Of a DNA stretch of 64,000 nt, positions 1 through 12,519 are shown one piece after another. The stretch lies in contig OX344750.2 in NCBI GenBank assembly GCA_947034885.2, positions 42,704,821 through 42,768,820 of the forward strand, read 5' to 3'. Within the stretch, counting starts at the first letter, position 1. Every line of letters starts with the position of its first letter. The notes beneath the pieces are model-generated. The model was not told the DNA's origin and did not search any database. It was given only the letters and a program-made list of their open reading frames with translations. The translations under genes and the position numbers were made by a program. This DNA comes from Thuidium tamariscinum (Eukaryota > Streptophyta > Bryopsida > Hypnales > Thuidiaceae).

Positions 1-90
1 AATTCGGACATTGGATGCAAAGTTACAACACTTTAAAGCTGATTGCTACACTATGTGAAGACACTTTTGATCCCCTTGGTCAATGAGGGG

Positions 91-316
91 TTAAGGGAGA
101 GGCACCTAATGGCATCCCTGTACCCAATGTCATTCGTTTCTAAGTTAGTCATTCATTCTAGAACAAAAATGTAGCGGGATTGTAGACTACTTATTGTTTT
201 AGGTCAAAAGAAATAAGCCATGTACTACCTACCTACATTTATAGCCTGAAATGATTGTGTGCTGTAGAAACGGACGGCATTGGATACAAGGACACCATTG
301 GGTGCCTCTCCCTTAA
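91..316. mobile_element. MITE with ~50-bp terminal inverted repeats and TTAA ends
   Basis: The sequence from about 91 to 142 is repeated in inverted orientation at about 265-316 with roughly 80% identity. The outermost part reads GGGAGAGGCACC on the left and its complement on the right. Both ends sit on TTAA (91-94 and 313-316), which could be a target-site duplication as in piggyBac-like elements, or an extension of the repeat with a TTA/TAA site as in PIF/Harbinger. The ~120-bp centre has no coding potential. It is a non-autonomous DNA element; the superfamily is undecided. Confidence 0.7.
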
Positions 317-1271
317 GTGATACTTGATTCATAGTGTGAAGTTCATTGAAGTATAATACTCATATTTTCAAAAGTTTAATATGCAATAGCCTTGCCTATT
401 GTACTACTAGTAACAACTTCTAATTATATCATTGAGGACTTAGATCTTACTAATGGTAAAAGAAATGAGTACAGATCTTTTTGTAGATATTCTACATGAA
501 GGTAGGATTTGACATCCTATGGTTGCAATTTCCAATATTGCTTTCTTTTTCCTCCATCCTAAAAAACAAACCCAATTGACCTTTTTTTTGCAATTCACAG
601 GACTCAAAATGGAAAGGAATTTTTCCGGTTAGCAACTTGGATAAAAAAGTAATATACCTAAGCTAGCTCTACAAGTCCAGAGGCGAGCTGCTAACATACG
701 ACTGAAAGGTAACAGAAAGGTTGTTCCCATTCCGGGGGCTTTGGGTTGGGCTACGGTACCCTGAGCAATCACCGACGCGGTTTGAGCTGAAAACATTACA
801 CGAATAGGTATGGTCAATTCTGTCCAATACCGACAAATACACCGCCAACCTAACATTTAGTTATAATGTACAGTACAGTACTGAATATGATTAAGAATTC
901 AAATTCGGGCATCAGGCTACGGTAATCCTGATCTGTTGATTCAGCCGAATGAGCACCGCCAACAAAGAGATGTTTTATGCAAATAAATTTTGAGCTGCTT
1001 TCCAAGGATACAGATAAACGGAAAGGTAGTACCAAAAGTGAGCAAAGTTCTTGAAAACATTGTCTCATTCATTTGACAAAATAGGAACTTGATGTCACAG
1101 CTGCTTCAAATGCACCAACATCTTGGCAATGGAATTCTGCACTGGTCCATTTTGATGAAAACCAGAGAAAATAACCTGAGTAAATTCGGTTTGCACAGGA
1201 ATACTCCATAAGAAATGAGGTATGCACATCAAAGGGCGTAGAAATGGAAGAATGAAGAGCCCTGCAGGTTC
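317..1271. other. Intergenic / probable 3' UTR of the guanylate kinase gene
   Basis: No gene is recognised here. Positions 640-860 and 900-1070 are less A+T-rich than their surroundings and lie directly downstream of the guanylate kinase stop codon on its strand, so they are probably 3' UTR or an unrecognised 3' exon. Short minus-strand open frames here (about 72-75 codons) match no family I know. Confidence 0.35.
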
Positions 1272-2826
1272 CTAAAATTGAGCAGAGCGTTGCTGTACAC
1301 GTGCTTTTTCACTGTCGATAATTGAGCAAAGGCGAGAGACCGTGCGCTCAAGCTGGCCATCTGCATTTACAACCACATAGTCAAACTCCGTTATGTGCTT
1401 CACCTCCTCTCGTGCTGTTGTCACTCTGACCAATAGATTCTCGATGCTTTCAGTTCTCCGTTCCACAAGTCGCTCAACCAAGGCAAGTTCGCTCTCGGCC
1501 ACCATAAAAATGAAGACTGCCTCTTGCCCAAGAAGCTTTCGAACTGTTGCAGCCCCTTGAATGTCAACTCGCAGTACTACATCATGCCCTGCGCTCATGT
1601 ACTCCCTCACCTGGCAACGCAAAGCGTTACAATGATTATTATGTGCAAAAGACGCGCAAAAGATCAACAATCGTAGGTCGACCGACTGCTGATAACGACT
1701 CAAAGGGACGCCTTCAAGTAAGGTAACAATGTCCCCTGTCTACAGCAGAAACGATTAGGTGGACGTACCTGCTTCTTGGGAACCCCCTTATAGTCACCAT
1801 ATACCAAAGCATGCTCAATAAGCTCGTTTCGAGCAATCAAGTCAAGAAACTCGGGCTTGCTCACAAAATAATAGTCCACCCCGTCTACTTCACCCGGCCT
1901 TTTTGGCCGTGTGGTTGCGGTGACCACAAAGTGAATCTCACTTCGAATCTCTTGCAACCTCTGCACAGTATAATCATGATCAGGCAAACTTCCAAGGTCT
2001 AACAATCAAGCCGCGCCTAAGTGCCAACAAAAGGTGAGCAGCTATGACAACCCATGAGAAAATCTCCATGGAAAATATAAGAATTCCAAGCGAGATAACA
2101 AAATACTTAACTATTTAGAAGAACTGATCAGACTTACGAGCATAAACTAGAGGAACAGCGCATAGGGATTAGTAATTCTGTTACCTTGATGACTGCGTCC
2201 TTGCCAACGCCACTGGGGCCACTAATAACTATCACAAGAGGCTTCGAAGGAGGAGCTTGGGATTGGGTGTCCAACGGCGATCCTAGTGCTTGTTCCAATT
2301 CCTTTAAGACCTGAACCTGGTGTAATGAAATGAGAGTACACATCAGATACAGTAAACCCTGAAATTGTATGCAACCCTCACATCCAATAACCGCTACAGT
2401 AGTAAGGAATAAAATAGCATCCCAGCCCAACCGTGTGAGCAACGAGGACAACCCTAATAAATGGCCTCATAAACGTCCATTACATTGTAGGATAGAGAAG
2501 AAGCTGACCTTAGAAGACGAAATAGTTGCATTCATCGCATCAGCAGACGACGAAGCATAAGATCTTGTCTGAGTTCTGCTCGCCAACCAATCCAAAATCT
2601 CTATACTTCGGCCAGGGTTTTCAGCATACAATGTACTTGCACTACTCGAATTTGATGTAGAGCAAGCTTGCAGAGAGAGAGATTGAACGCGGGAGCGCGA
2701 GAATGACACTTGAACTGCACCAAGAGAATCTGGAAGACTGTGCCGTCGGCTTACACCTAATTTAAGCCCTATGAGTGCTCCTCGGAGGAAGGGCAAGACC
2801 GTCGTTAAACCTGTCATTGACAACAT
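1272..2826 (-). CDS. Guanylate kinase, probably organelle-targeted (4 exons)
   Basis: Phosphorylates GMP to GDP with ATP. CDS: complement of 2826-2509, 2316-2185, 1960-1769 and 1610-1272, 325 aa plus stop. All introns are phase 0 with GT-AG ends. Residues 1-106 form a Ser/Arg-rich, acid-poor leader typical of a chloroplast or mitochondrial transit peptide. The P-loop GPSGVGKD lies at about 139-146, followed by the GMP-binding segment [19 protein letters not shown] and the lid/C-terminal part ending AQF. The core domain is complete and of usual length (about 190 aa). The ATG at 2826 is the first in the leader frame; a second Met follows three codons on. By family knowledge, plants have such plastid/mitochondrial isoforms beside a cytosolic one. 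Enzyme identity is near certain; the organelle is inferred. Confidence 0.93.
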
Positions 2827-4138
2827 GTGAATTCCTCCACCTACAAAAGAAGAAGGTGAAACGATTCTAGTACTTGCGGAACCGTTGAGGTCACATCAAA
2901 TTTGGCGACAGCCAGAAGCTCCCCAATGTCAAAGCGCAGTGGGATGTCCCGACAGTCTGCGTAATAACAGAATATTGAAAAACCTTAGGACATCAACTTA
3001 AACCCCAGTGCAGAATTTGGTTCCTCTTAAGTATTCAGAATTTCAGAAGAAAAGCAGCAGGAAAAATTCTTCTGCAATCTAACCAAAGTTTTTAAAAATA
3101 AAATTAAAAAAATAAAAATAAATAAACGGATTCATATAAACTAAAAGAATTCAAAATTCAAACTCAAAAGAAATCACTACTAATCTACACGAAGAGCTCG
3201 ACTGACAGTAATAAGGAGTCAGTAGCAGTACTTCTTCCTCAAGAAAAATATAACAAAATAGAAGCAACCCCAAAATTTCGTTAGAACCCTAAGCCGCGTG
3301 TCTACAGAATTCAGAATTCCACGACCAAAGACCGAAAATCCTCACGAAAACTGACAGCTCACCACAAATTGAGCGCGAAACTACTGTCACTGCACACTGA
3401 AGCATAACTACCAAAAATTTCTGCACAAAAACCTTGCAACGCGTACTCAACAATACGCAACAACCGAATCCCAATGGTGCAGACCAACCTTCAAAGGAAA
3501 CCGAAATCGCCCATAATTGTGAGCAATTCCTACCTCGGGAAAATGATCTCACGCGCTTCGCGTAAACTCATGCGCCGAAGTGGGAGTAGTAAACGCCCAA
3601 AATGCATAAAACATGATGGAAACTCTGCACGTAAGGAATCAGCATACCTGCGCGGAGACAACAGCACTGGAAATGAGTGAAAGTCTCACTGCGGCCCCCG
3701 TCGCTGAGAGGCCTTTGAAAGGGGATTGGCCTACAGAATGTCCCGCGAGATGCTGGCCGCCCGATCTTGTCAAGCAACACCGTCGATGCAAATGGGAAAC
3801 CTGCCACGTTCCCCACGTCCCCCTTCCAAGTTACGCAGTACAAATAAGTATTTCACCAGGGACCGGCGGGCTGGATTTACCAGGGTAAATGCTGAGTTTT
3901 TGACCTTTTTGCACAATTTTTTTTTGCAAATTCTGAGTTCATATTTGCTATTAGACCCCAAATTTGCCAGGAGAGGTTTAGAAAATACCCAAAAAACTTG
4001 GCACAAAATAGGGGGCTTTTTTACTTTTATCCCCAAGTCACACAAGTTTTACCCTATTGGTCCCACTACATGAGACAAATTTAACATCCTACATTCACTA
4101 CAATACCCCTAAAGGTGGAGGTACATGTAACAATTAAT
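2827..4138. other. Upstream region of the guanylate kinase gene, no second gene seen
   Basis: The 5' flank of the minus-strand guanylate kinase. Positions 3280-3850 are relatively G+C-rich and probably contain promoter or 5' UTR sequence. Both strands have overlapping open frames of 70-115 codons with no recognisable domain. From 3890 the sequence becomes the A+T-rich repeat landscape. Confidence 0.4.
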
Positions 4139-4983
4139 TTAACCCCTAAAAGCCCAAGGGGTTAGGACAAAACACAAATGTGCTATAAAATATAAGAATT
4201 ACAACTTTTCTGAAGTTGGTATCAAAGAAGATAATGTAAAGCACAACAAGTAGAAAGTATCCATACAGTCAAAGTAAAAAAAATGTTTTTAGATTATTTT
4301 TAAATGAATTTTGAAGATATAACTTCAAAAATTCACCAAAAATACAATTTCTATTTTTAGGATTTGAAATTTTTTTGGATTGGTCAAAATTGTGTTTTTT
4401 ATTGATTTATAGAAAAATGCAAAATATTCAACCTCTAAAAGCCCAAGGGATTAAGACAAAATACAAATGTGTTATAAAATATAAGCTTTACAACTTTTTT
4501 GAAGTTAGCATCAAAGAAGATAATGTAAAGCACAAAAAGTAGAAAGTACACATATGATCAAAATTTAAAAAATATTTATAGATTCTCTTCAAATGAATTT
4601 TGAAGATATAACTTCAAAAATTCACCAAAAATACAATTTCTATTTTTATGATTTGAAATTTTTTTTGATTGGTCAAAATTATGGTTTTTATTGACTTGTA
4701 AAAAAATAAAAAGTATTTACTAATGAGAGCATCAGTAATTCCCCCAAATAGTAGGTTTTTCAACACTAAGCAATTCTAGACACTTTGTACTATTTCTCCT
4801 TTTTTTTGCTATAACTTTTGTTTGACCGTACTGATCTTAGTTTTGAATATCAATGTTGAAAGAAAATCCAATTTTTTCAAAACTGAAAAAAAAAAATTTG
4901 AAAAAAGTTTTTTTTTTGCTCGAAAATTCTGCCCGAAGTTAGGCAGCGACCAGAAAATGGTCGCTTGAGCGCTTAGGGGTTAA
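4139..4983. mobile_element. Non-autonomous DNA element with TTAACCCCTAA termini
   Basis: The left end TTAACCCCTAA (4139-4149) is matched in inverted orientation at 4973-4983. Near the right end is a segment containing CTGCCCG beside a long T run and a GCTATAACTTTTG-like motif. The same motifs occur, inverted, near the left end of the element at 32016-32948, whose termini also begin TTAACCCCTAA. I treat them as one family. No coding capacity is seen. The terminal TTAA may be part of the target site. Confidence 0.55.
4142..4720. repeat. Two-copy tandem repeat, period about 289 bp
   Basis: The block starting CCTAAAAGCCCAAGG at 4145 recurs 289 bp later. The copies share long near-identical stretches, for example around GAAGATATAACTTCAAAAA. 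Both copies lie inside the TTAACCCC element, so this is an internal duplication of that element. Confidence 0.85.
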
Positions 4984-6258
4984 ACATTTCAGCCTGTAGT
5001 ATGTGGGGAATTTATTGTGAAATTGAGTTTAGTGTGCGCAAAAATAAAGATGATGGAGAATGCAAAAATTATACTTTTTTTTTACAAAAAAAAATATTTA
5101 TTTTAATATAAATGTGGATTTTTCATTAGGACCCATTCCAGTTTAGTGTATAAACTCATCTATTAACTTTGGCTCTTCTAACTTAGCAATAAAGGAAAGA
5201 AATGAATGGACAAGAAGGTACAAATAGAGAATCTTTTTCATTAAATAGTGCATTCAAGTGGTTGTTCACAATAGGAACTTACAAGGGCCTATAAAACTAT
5301 TTCAAAGGTTTTACTTGAAATAGGTACTTCTACTATAAGTTTCTAGAAGGAAGGCATATATACTTTTAAGATTTTTTTAGCAAAATAAATTATGATTTCA
5401 ATAGAACCTATACATCAAATCTTCATTTCTACAAGTTTTTTTTCCCTTCCCTTTCCTATCTTTTTTCCTTCACATCTCTTTTTCAGTGAGAATCTTGCAC
5501 AATCTATTATATCAACTATAGACTATGATGACCCCTATTACGATCCAATGTTACAAGTATAGTCACATTTTCATCCTAAATATTTTATTTTGAATGTTTT
5601 TCATCTAGTCCATATTCTCCCAAGTTCAATTAATGTAACAATGCAACAAATTTGTGCTATTAATTGTAAAGCACCAAGTGATTGTGCTAATTACACTAAT
5701 CATTTATGAATAGCTAAAAATTGATTTTTCAATATACTTGAATGTACTTCATTTATTTTTTGTAGCTTTAGCATTAAACTCTTAAAAACATTTACAATTC
5801 ACCTTCTCGATGTGTCTCTCTTAGAAATTAAGGTAAGTAAGTGTACTTATAATCAATACTATTCAAAACTATTTTTTTTAATATTACCAGAATTTGTTAC
5901 AAAAACCTAAATATTGATTATAGGACATTGATAATCAAAAAATGAGAATTTAAGAGAGTCTATTATTGGATTTGGATACACCTAATTATTATACTTTGAA
6001 AATTTGTAGCATGCTCATATAATGTCCAAATAGTACTTACTAAAGTGTGTAAAAAATTCTTTTCCTTGCCAATAAGATTCAATATTATTAAATTTTTTTA
6101 ATAATATAAATTGTGCTTAGTTGTAGTTAGTGATGATTATAGATGCATATATTTTAGTATAAAATTTAGGTTTGAATTTAGAATAATGGAAATCAAATTT
6201 GCTATTTGAATTTTTTTTGGGCCTTAATTGTAAAGCATTTCGATGCCTTAGAATAAAA
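4984..6258. other. A+T-rich intergenic DNA, nothing supported
   Basis: Strongly A+T-rich sequence with frequent stops in every frame. No gene, terminal repeat or tandem array could be supported. Confidence 0.6.
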
Positions 6259-6828
6259 CATTAGAAAAATTTTGAACCCTCAAAGAGGCCTCTAAAATAG
6301 CCTCAATTGGGGTCTCCAATTGAATTTAAATGCGTACTTGTCAAAGAAAGGACAATTTTTGTCCCCTATTTCCACCCATTTTGACATCATGATGTTTCTA
6401 AAGGTACATGTTTTTTTATTGGATAATGGGACATTAGGTACTTCTTGTCATTCAAATTTTAAGTACATTGAGGGATTATTTTATTTGGAGAAAGACAAAT
6501 TTAGTGCAATTAAGTACTAATGGCTCATGTGTTTTTAATACAATGAATGAGACTTTTTTTTAAATAAGATCATTGGTACTTCATGCTCATGATGTTTGCA
6601 CCATGAAATACCTCTTATTGGACAATAGAACAATAGGTACTTTTTGTCATTCAAGTCCTTGGTACAATAAGTGAATTCTTTATTTAACAAATTCATAAGT
6701 ACTTGATGAATATTCACACAAGGTAGCAACACATATTGTGTACTAAGGCTATCATCTCTAGTCTTCAATAAATAGCTTTGCATGTCAATTTCTAAGGGCC
6801 TCTTTGAGGGTTCAAAATTTCTTTAATG
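6259..6828. mobile_element. Inverted-repeat DNA element, copy 1 (570 bp)
   Basis: The ends are inverted repeats of about 30 bp (6259-6290 and 6797-6828), both containing TTTTGAACCCTCAAAGAGGC or its complement. A second copy lies at 49876-50450 with the same ends and closely similar interior. The interior has two related ~200-bp segments, each with a motif like TTATTGGA-AAT followed by GGTACTT-TTGTCATTCAA. A 66-codon open frame is shared by both copies but has no recognisable product. Confidence 0.9.
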
Positions 6829-9800
6829 AAAATTGAATAAGAAATAGATTTTATGAATTTTTTTTTGGTTGAACTTAAAAAGAATAAGAACATTTTTTTG
6901 ATTGAGCTTGAAAGAAATAAGGTAACGATACCTATAATTGACCAAATAAGAAATTCTAGACATGATTTGAATAGTGCAAGGTAAAACAAAGATTTTAAGA
7001 GGTGCATTGACATAAATGATGGGAATTGAAAAAATTTGGTAATTTTATCTCTTGAATTGAAATTATTAAGAATTTTGAAAGGCCAAAACTTAGTTTTGGC
7101 TCATGATTAATATCTAGAGTCATCAAATTCCGATCATTCAAGAACTCTTTTCCCATTCACTACTTCCTACTTTCTTGCTCACTTATGTGCCATTAATTTA
7201 TTGGTCCAAACCTTGGAAAAAGTACAAAAATGCACATTCCTAGGAGATAATGGAAATATATTCCAACCTTTGTTTGAAATGCATGCCCTATTGATTGCTG
7301 ATGGGGGGTAGTCAATATTAGGTCCCTTTACCTCATAGCTATTTTTTAAGGTTAAAACTAGTTTTCACTAACAACTTACAATCAATGATCTCATTTTTGT
7401 GTTCAAAAGATTATTATATGTCCTGTCTTTTGAGTGGGTAGTGAAGCACTTTCCCCCAAAAAAATTTAAAATTTAAATCTTTAAATTTTTAAATTTATAA
7501 TTTACAATTTTTTATTCCCCTCCCCCCTTGTAATTTTTAAAAGCCAATGTAATTGACACATTCAATATGAGATTTTCAATCCCATATCCTTATTCAATAT
7601 CTGTATACAATATAATATCCATATCTAGTATGGTATCCATATCTGAATTTGTATTTGTATCCAATATTTACTATGTATATGTATAAAATATTATATTTGT
7701 ACTTATTATTCATTTTTGTATCCATATTTGTAGTCATATTTGGATGGCTTGGGGTTGAATCTCACAAGATCAATGGCTTGTGATTTTTTGAGGAATCAAC
7801 AACAATTTCAAAGGTCAATATTTTTTTTTAATCAATCAATGGCTTGTAAATTTTTTGAGAGGGGGAGGGGGGGGGCAACTAATGCAAACCAAGGTGGATG
7901 AGAGGATAGTTATTAGCATGAGCATTTTCAATCACGTTCATCATTTCTTCATTCAACTTTTGCTAATTCATTTGTTTGAATATCTTGAGTATCTTTTAGG
8001 CCTAATAGATTTTTTCATTTTATTTTGTTTATCTTTGTGCTTTAAAGATATATTATTATTGGGATCTAATGACTAATGTCAAATTGATTGTTTTAAATAT
8101 TTTGATCTTGAAAATTTGTAGAATATTGTTGACATTTAGAAAAATAGAAGGCTAATTGTAATGTGATTTCCTTCTATGAGGTAGTTTTTTTATAGTTTTT
8201 TTTTATACATTATTTATTATTGTAATCATTGGGCAATTGAAGAGTACATCACTTTTAGAATTATTGAAAATAATAATTTCACAAATTATAAAGCAGCAAA
8301 AGTCTTTACAAAGTGATTATTTAAAATTCATTATTTATAAAATGCAAATCTACACATTGAATTTTAATAAATGCAAAAGTATATAGTATTCAGTGAAGTA
8401 TTAAATCTAGTTATTATTTGAAATGTACATTATAGCTTCTATTCAAACTTCAGAGAGGTTTTAAAAAACCAACTATACACCAACCAAATATTATGTAATA
8501 GAATATATTGGTAATTTAATATGCATACATAAAATAAGAGCTCTTCCAATACTATTCTTGTTTAGAAGATGGATTTGATGGGTTTCAATACCAATTATAA
8601 ATTAAAAATTCTACAAAATGAAAGCATGAATGTTTATTCTATTAAGTGCATCACAAAGTAGTACTCACACTCTATAAGTATTGCGAGCTTTTCAAAAAAT
8701 ATTAAAAAAAATAAAAATCTAAAAACCAATAGCATACAATGAATATAGTTAATTGTAAGATATGTGGTTTTCATTGCTCAACAAGTAATCCGGGTACGGA
8801 AAAAAAACTTCTTTAAAATTTATTTTTCTAAGAAATACAAATTAGAAATTTGTTTAAGAGATTTTTATTGAAGTGGAAAGCTTTGAATCATTCCATTTTG
8901 ATCCATGAGCCAAGAGTTATGAGAAGTTTTAGTTTGGCGTAGTTTGTGGCTAATTATAGAATCTCTTTACTACAAAAAAAAGGTTTGAAATCCTTTATTT
9001 AATTAAAATTTTAATATTTTTGAAAAAAAATTAGGTGTAGATTGTTTATTTCAATACTCTTACCACTAGGATTGGCATTTTTCAATTCCATAAATAAATT
9101 TTTTACAATTTAATATTTTAGCTCATTTTCTATTTCTTTCTACTTTCTTTATTTTTCCTATATGTTGTACAATTCCAAATGATTTGAAAATTTTTAAGCA
9201 TATATCCGTCTTGCCTTAAAGAATGAATCCAAAGACTAACCACCAATTCAAATTTTTTTTCATACAAATGTGACCTTGTGAAGTGCAACTACCTAGTTTT
9301 TTGCAAGGCTAAAAAACTGATTTCTGTCAATTCAAATGCTAATATCTTGCAATCTATACTATGGAAAATTTTGAAATTTTTTCTACATCTTTTCAAACAA
9401 GCATAATAGAAGATGCTGTAGTTGCATGTGTTGGAAAAGTGTTGTTTTTCTAAGATTTGGTACATGTATTAGAAATAGCAGTTTGGAGAGGTTTTGATGA
9501 AAACATAGTCAAAAACATTTAGAGGTTAAAACACATAATGATTTAGCACACTTACACTGAAATCACTCATATGCAATAATAGCACAAAATTTGGAAACAA
9601 TTGCAAGAGAAATATTCAATTAGAATCTAGCATGTGATATATTTGCTAATGAAAACTCTTGAATATATGTTTTGAATGGTTAAAAAGATGCTCCTAGTTT
9701 AAGTAATGAAAGCACATGAAATCTACAAATTTTTCCTAATTAAGGTTTGAAAATGGCTAGATAAATGAAGAGAATTTGAAAAACGTTAAAAAATTAATGA

Positions 9801-10659
9801 GGATGAAAGTGGAAAGCTCAAAATCTAATAATATTTCAATTTTTTTTTCTAAGGCTTGAATGACTACAATTAAATTGACTTTCTTTCAATTTTTCAATAT
9901 TATCAAATAGAATAAAAATTAAAATCAATAAATTGATAGTTTAAGAAATTCACATAATGAAATTATCTTTTCAATTTCTTTGATTTTTGAAATATTTTTT
10001 TTACCAAAAAATAATGTATAAATTTTACAATTCTTTGGTTTTATAGAAAGTAGACTATGAAAACATTGCCCATTGCTTTGAATACATTATAATTGTTCTA
10101 GGGAGTTGAAAAGATTTTATTTGTAAAGTAAATAATATCAATACCTATAGGGAATGCTAGTAGAATATTATGCTTGTAAAATGAGGTTGATTAAAATTAC
10201 CTCTAAATGAATGTAATATTGAAACATTATTTGAAACATTTATTGAATAGGTAAAATTTTATTTATGTATAGTCAAAAAATTCATTAAAAATAAGCTTTT
10301 AGAAATAATAATTGTTTGGTATAGAAGTGTTGGCATTTTGCTAAGTCTACTAGACTTTCAAATAATGATGTAACTACATCTACTTCCATGCAATAAAGTA
10401 AAATTTATATGCCTAGTTTAAACTACACCAATTTGTTCTAATAGTGTGTTTTACAAAATGAATTTACATTTGCTTATAACTTTTTAAAAGGAAAAATTGT
10501 TTTTATCAATCAAATGTTTGTGATGATTCTTCAACATGGATAATACACCTAATACACATGCAGTGGATAAAAATATTCTTCTTTTATAAGAAATTACAAC
10601 CATGTATAAGTTCATTTTGTAATATGCGCTCATAGGACAAATCAATTTAGTACCTTTTA
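6829..10659. other. A+T-rich intergenic DNA with one degraded repeat
   Basis: No gene was found in about 3.8 kb of very A+T-rich sequence. Positions about 9290-9520 resemble parts of 28490-28690 (an 'AATGCTCATATCTTCC' type motif, then a 'GCAGTTTTGAGAGGTTTTTG' type motif), so this is probably a degraded fragment of the TTAACCCC element family. A G-rich run lies at 7859-7875. Runs of stops exclude coding sequence. Confidence 0.5.
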
Positions 10660-11490
10660 TGAGCATCACTACAATTTCTGATCATATATAGTGATTCACA
10701 AAAGTTGTTGGCTACCATATAAATCATTCTTGTAAATTGAGAAATTAGACTTATGAAGTGAAATTTTGGACATGTTGTTTAACACAAGGGAATCTATCTT
10801 CATGTATAATTTCACTCATAGTGGACTAGTTTTAGACCTATTATTATTATTTGAATGAAATTTCTATGGAAAAAAACCTTTTAGTGAGAAGTCAAAATGT
10901 CTTGATTCTTTTTATGGGAAGAATGTACTTCTCAATTAGGATCACATGTTACAAGTTTCAAGAGTTTTAGATTTTTATATGTTGAAACCTTATTGATTGA
11001 AATTTGACCCAAAAATTTTGAATGTTTTATTTTTCACTCCATAAATTACAAAAAATAAAATAAAAATTCACAATAACATCAAATAACAATATATAATTTT
11101 TTTTTCAATTTATCAAGTGAAAAATTCAAAATTCAAAATTTCATGGTCAAATTTCAATCAATTCTAAATGAAAAAAAAACAAAATTCTTGAAACTTGTAA
11201 TATGTGGTTCTTGTTGAGATATACATTCTTCCTACAAAAAAAATAGAAACATTTTGACATCTCGCAGAAAGTATTTTTTCTATAGAATTTTCATTCAATT
11301 AACAATGGTCTATAAATAGTCCATTTTGAGTGAAATTATGCATGAAGGTAGATTACCTTGTGTACAACAACATCTCTAAATTTCACTTTATAATTTATAA
11401 TTTTCAATTGATGAGTGTGATTTGTATAGTAGCAAACAACTTTTGTGAGTCACTCTTTATATGATGAATTTGAAAATGTGCACAATTTTA
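10660..11490. repeat. Long foldback: inverted-repeat arms of about 400 bp
   Basis: Reading inward from 10690 and, on the other strand, inward from 11480 gives parallel sequence: a CACAAAAGTTGTT motif, then CACAAGGGAATCTA / CACAAGGTAATCTA, TAATTTCACTCA, GTCAAAATGT, GAAGAATGTA, TTACAAGTTTCAAGA, ATTGATTGAAATTTGACC and TTTTTCACT. The arms are roughly 75-80% identical by eye and meet around 11050-11100. No coding potential. It is a foldback element or an old inverted duplication, and its transcript would form a long hairpin. Confidence 0.85.
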
Positions 11491-11839
11491 ACACCAATGG
11501 TTTTCCAAGAAATTTTAGATCCTAAAAAATATTTGTACAAAATTATAAACAAAATATGTTAGATTGTGTCAAGAATTTCTTTATTTGCAACAATAACTTG
11601 AAAATCATCCCTTTTGATATTAAAAAATATATTCTATGCTTACAATATTTTGAATTAGGTGAAGTTATCCTATAGAAACAAGTACCATTAAGCAAAATCA
11701 ATTATTGCCTTACTATCGATTGAATTGTAACATTCTATGAAATGAAGTAGCCAGGACTTTATGTTGCTATGTACAATTGCCAATGAATGTCTTGCCAATG
11801 AGATGTCGATTATAAATTAGGTTCCCCAAATGCGCCACT

Positions 11840-12068
11840 AACCCAAAATTGCCATCATTACTTTGTGTACATCTTTAAAATCAGTATGTACTTGAGTGAA
11901 AGAAATGATTTTAAAAGATCCCCCAAATTTGACCCTTCACAATTACTGCATATGATATCCAAATGTCACGTTCTTTGGTGCGTTTGAACTCCTTTCACTT
12001 GCCAATGAGAAAATATGAAAATTTGACTGGTTAGAAAAAGTGGTAGTTTAAGGGGTGCCCACCTTAAA
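11840..12068. mobile_element. MITE of the AAGGTGGGTACACC family (degenerate copy)
   Basis: The right end reads GGGGTGCCCACCTTA. The interior has the family signatures ATATCCAAATGTCACG, TTTGGTGCGTT and CACTTGCCAATGAGAAAATATGAAAA, which recur at 19738-20013, 39266-39541 and, inverted, at 21138-21414. The left end is worn. Confidence 0.65.
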
Positions 12069-12127
12069 CCTCCAATCAAATTTCTACTTCTAACGTTCTA
12101 GGGGAGGAGGTCCAGAAACCGACCATC

Positions 12128-12405
12128 TAAGGGCTGGAACAGAATTTCGGGCAAGTCAAAGATCTTGAAATATTTTTCAGAGAATTTTACTTGAAAGACA
12201 GCTTGAATAGGCATCTAACCCAAGTCGTTTCATATTTTTTGGAGCTCTCTAGAATTAGTTATCAAATTCTGAAGTTGAAAGGGCATAGGGTTCTAAAATG
12301 GTGCCCTAGCTAAAATGTACACTGTCAGTACACTGCTGAAGGCTATGAAAATGCAACATGTACAAGTACTGTACATTTAAGATAGGGCACCATTTTAGAA
12401 CCCGC
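12128..12405. mobile_element. Hairpin MITE ending next to GGGTTCTAAAATGG (copy 1)
   Basis: GGGTTCTAAAATGGTGCCCTA at 12288-12308 is repeated inverted near 12383-12403, with a small loop between. The flanking part (12128-12290, including CTAACCCAAGTCGTTTCATA and GAAATATTTTTCA) recurs on the opposite strand at 60670-60965 with the same hairpin. A weaker relative is at 33250-33430. It lies just upstream of the RING/PHD transcription unit and could overlap its promoter. Confidence 0.7.
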
Positions 12406-12519
12406 TCCATTCAAGAGCCTCCTCCTATAGCAGATCAATTTTCAACTTCAGGGAGCCTTTTGGCGCCTCGCCCTCTAAAAGCCCCGCCTCATAGGGTCCT
12501 GTCCTATAATCTACCAAAT

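Noticed and set aside
629..1068. Two minus-strand frames downstream of guanylate kinase as extra exons
   Set aside because: Guanylate kinase already ends normally at 1272 and the frames match no known domain; probably 3' UTR.
4139..4149. Interstitial telomeric repeat (CCCTAAA-like)
   Set aside because: The motif occurs once per end, inverted, at element termini, not as a tandem array.
6320..6520. 66-codon frame as a gene
   Set aside because: It lies wholly inside an inverted-repeat element and has no recognisable domain; kept only as an observation because it is shared by both copies.
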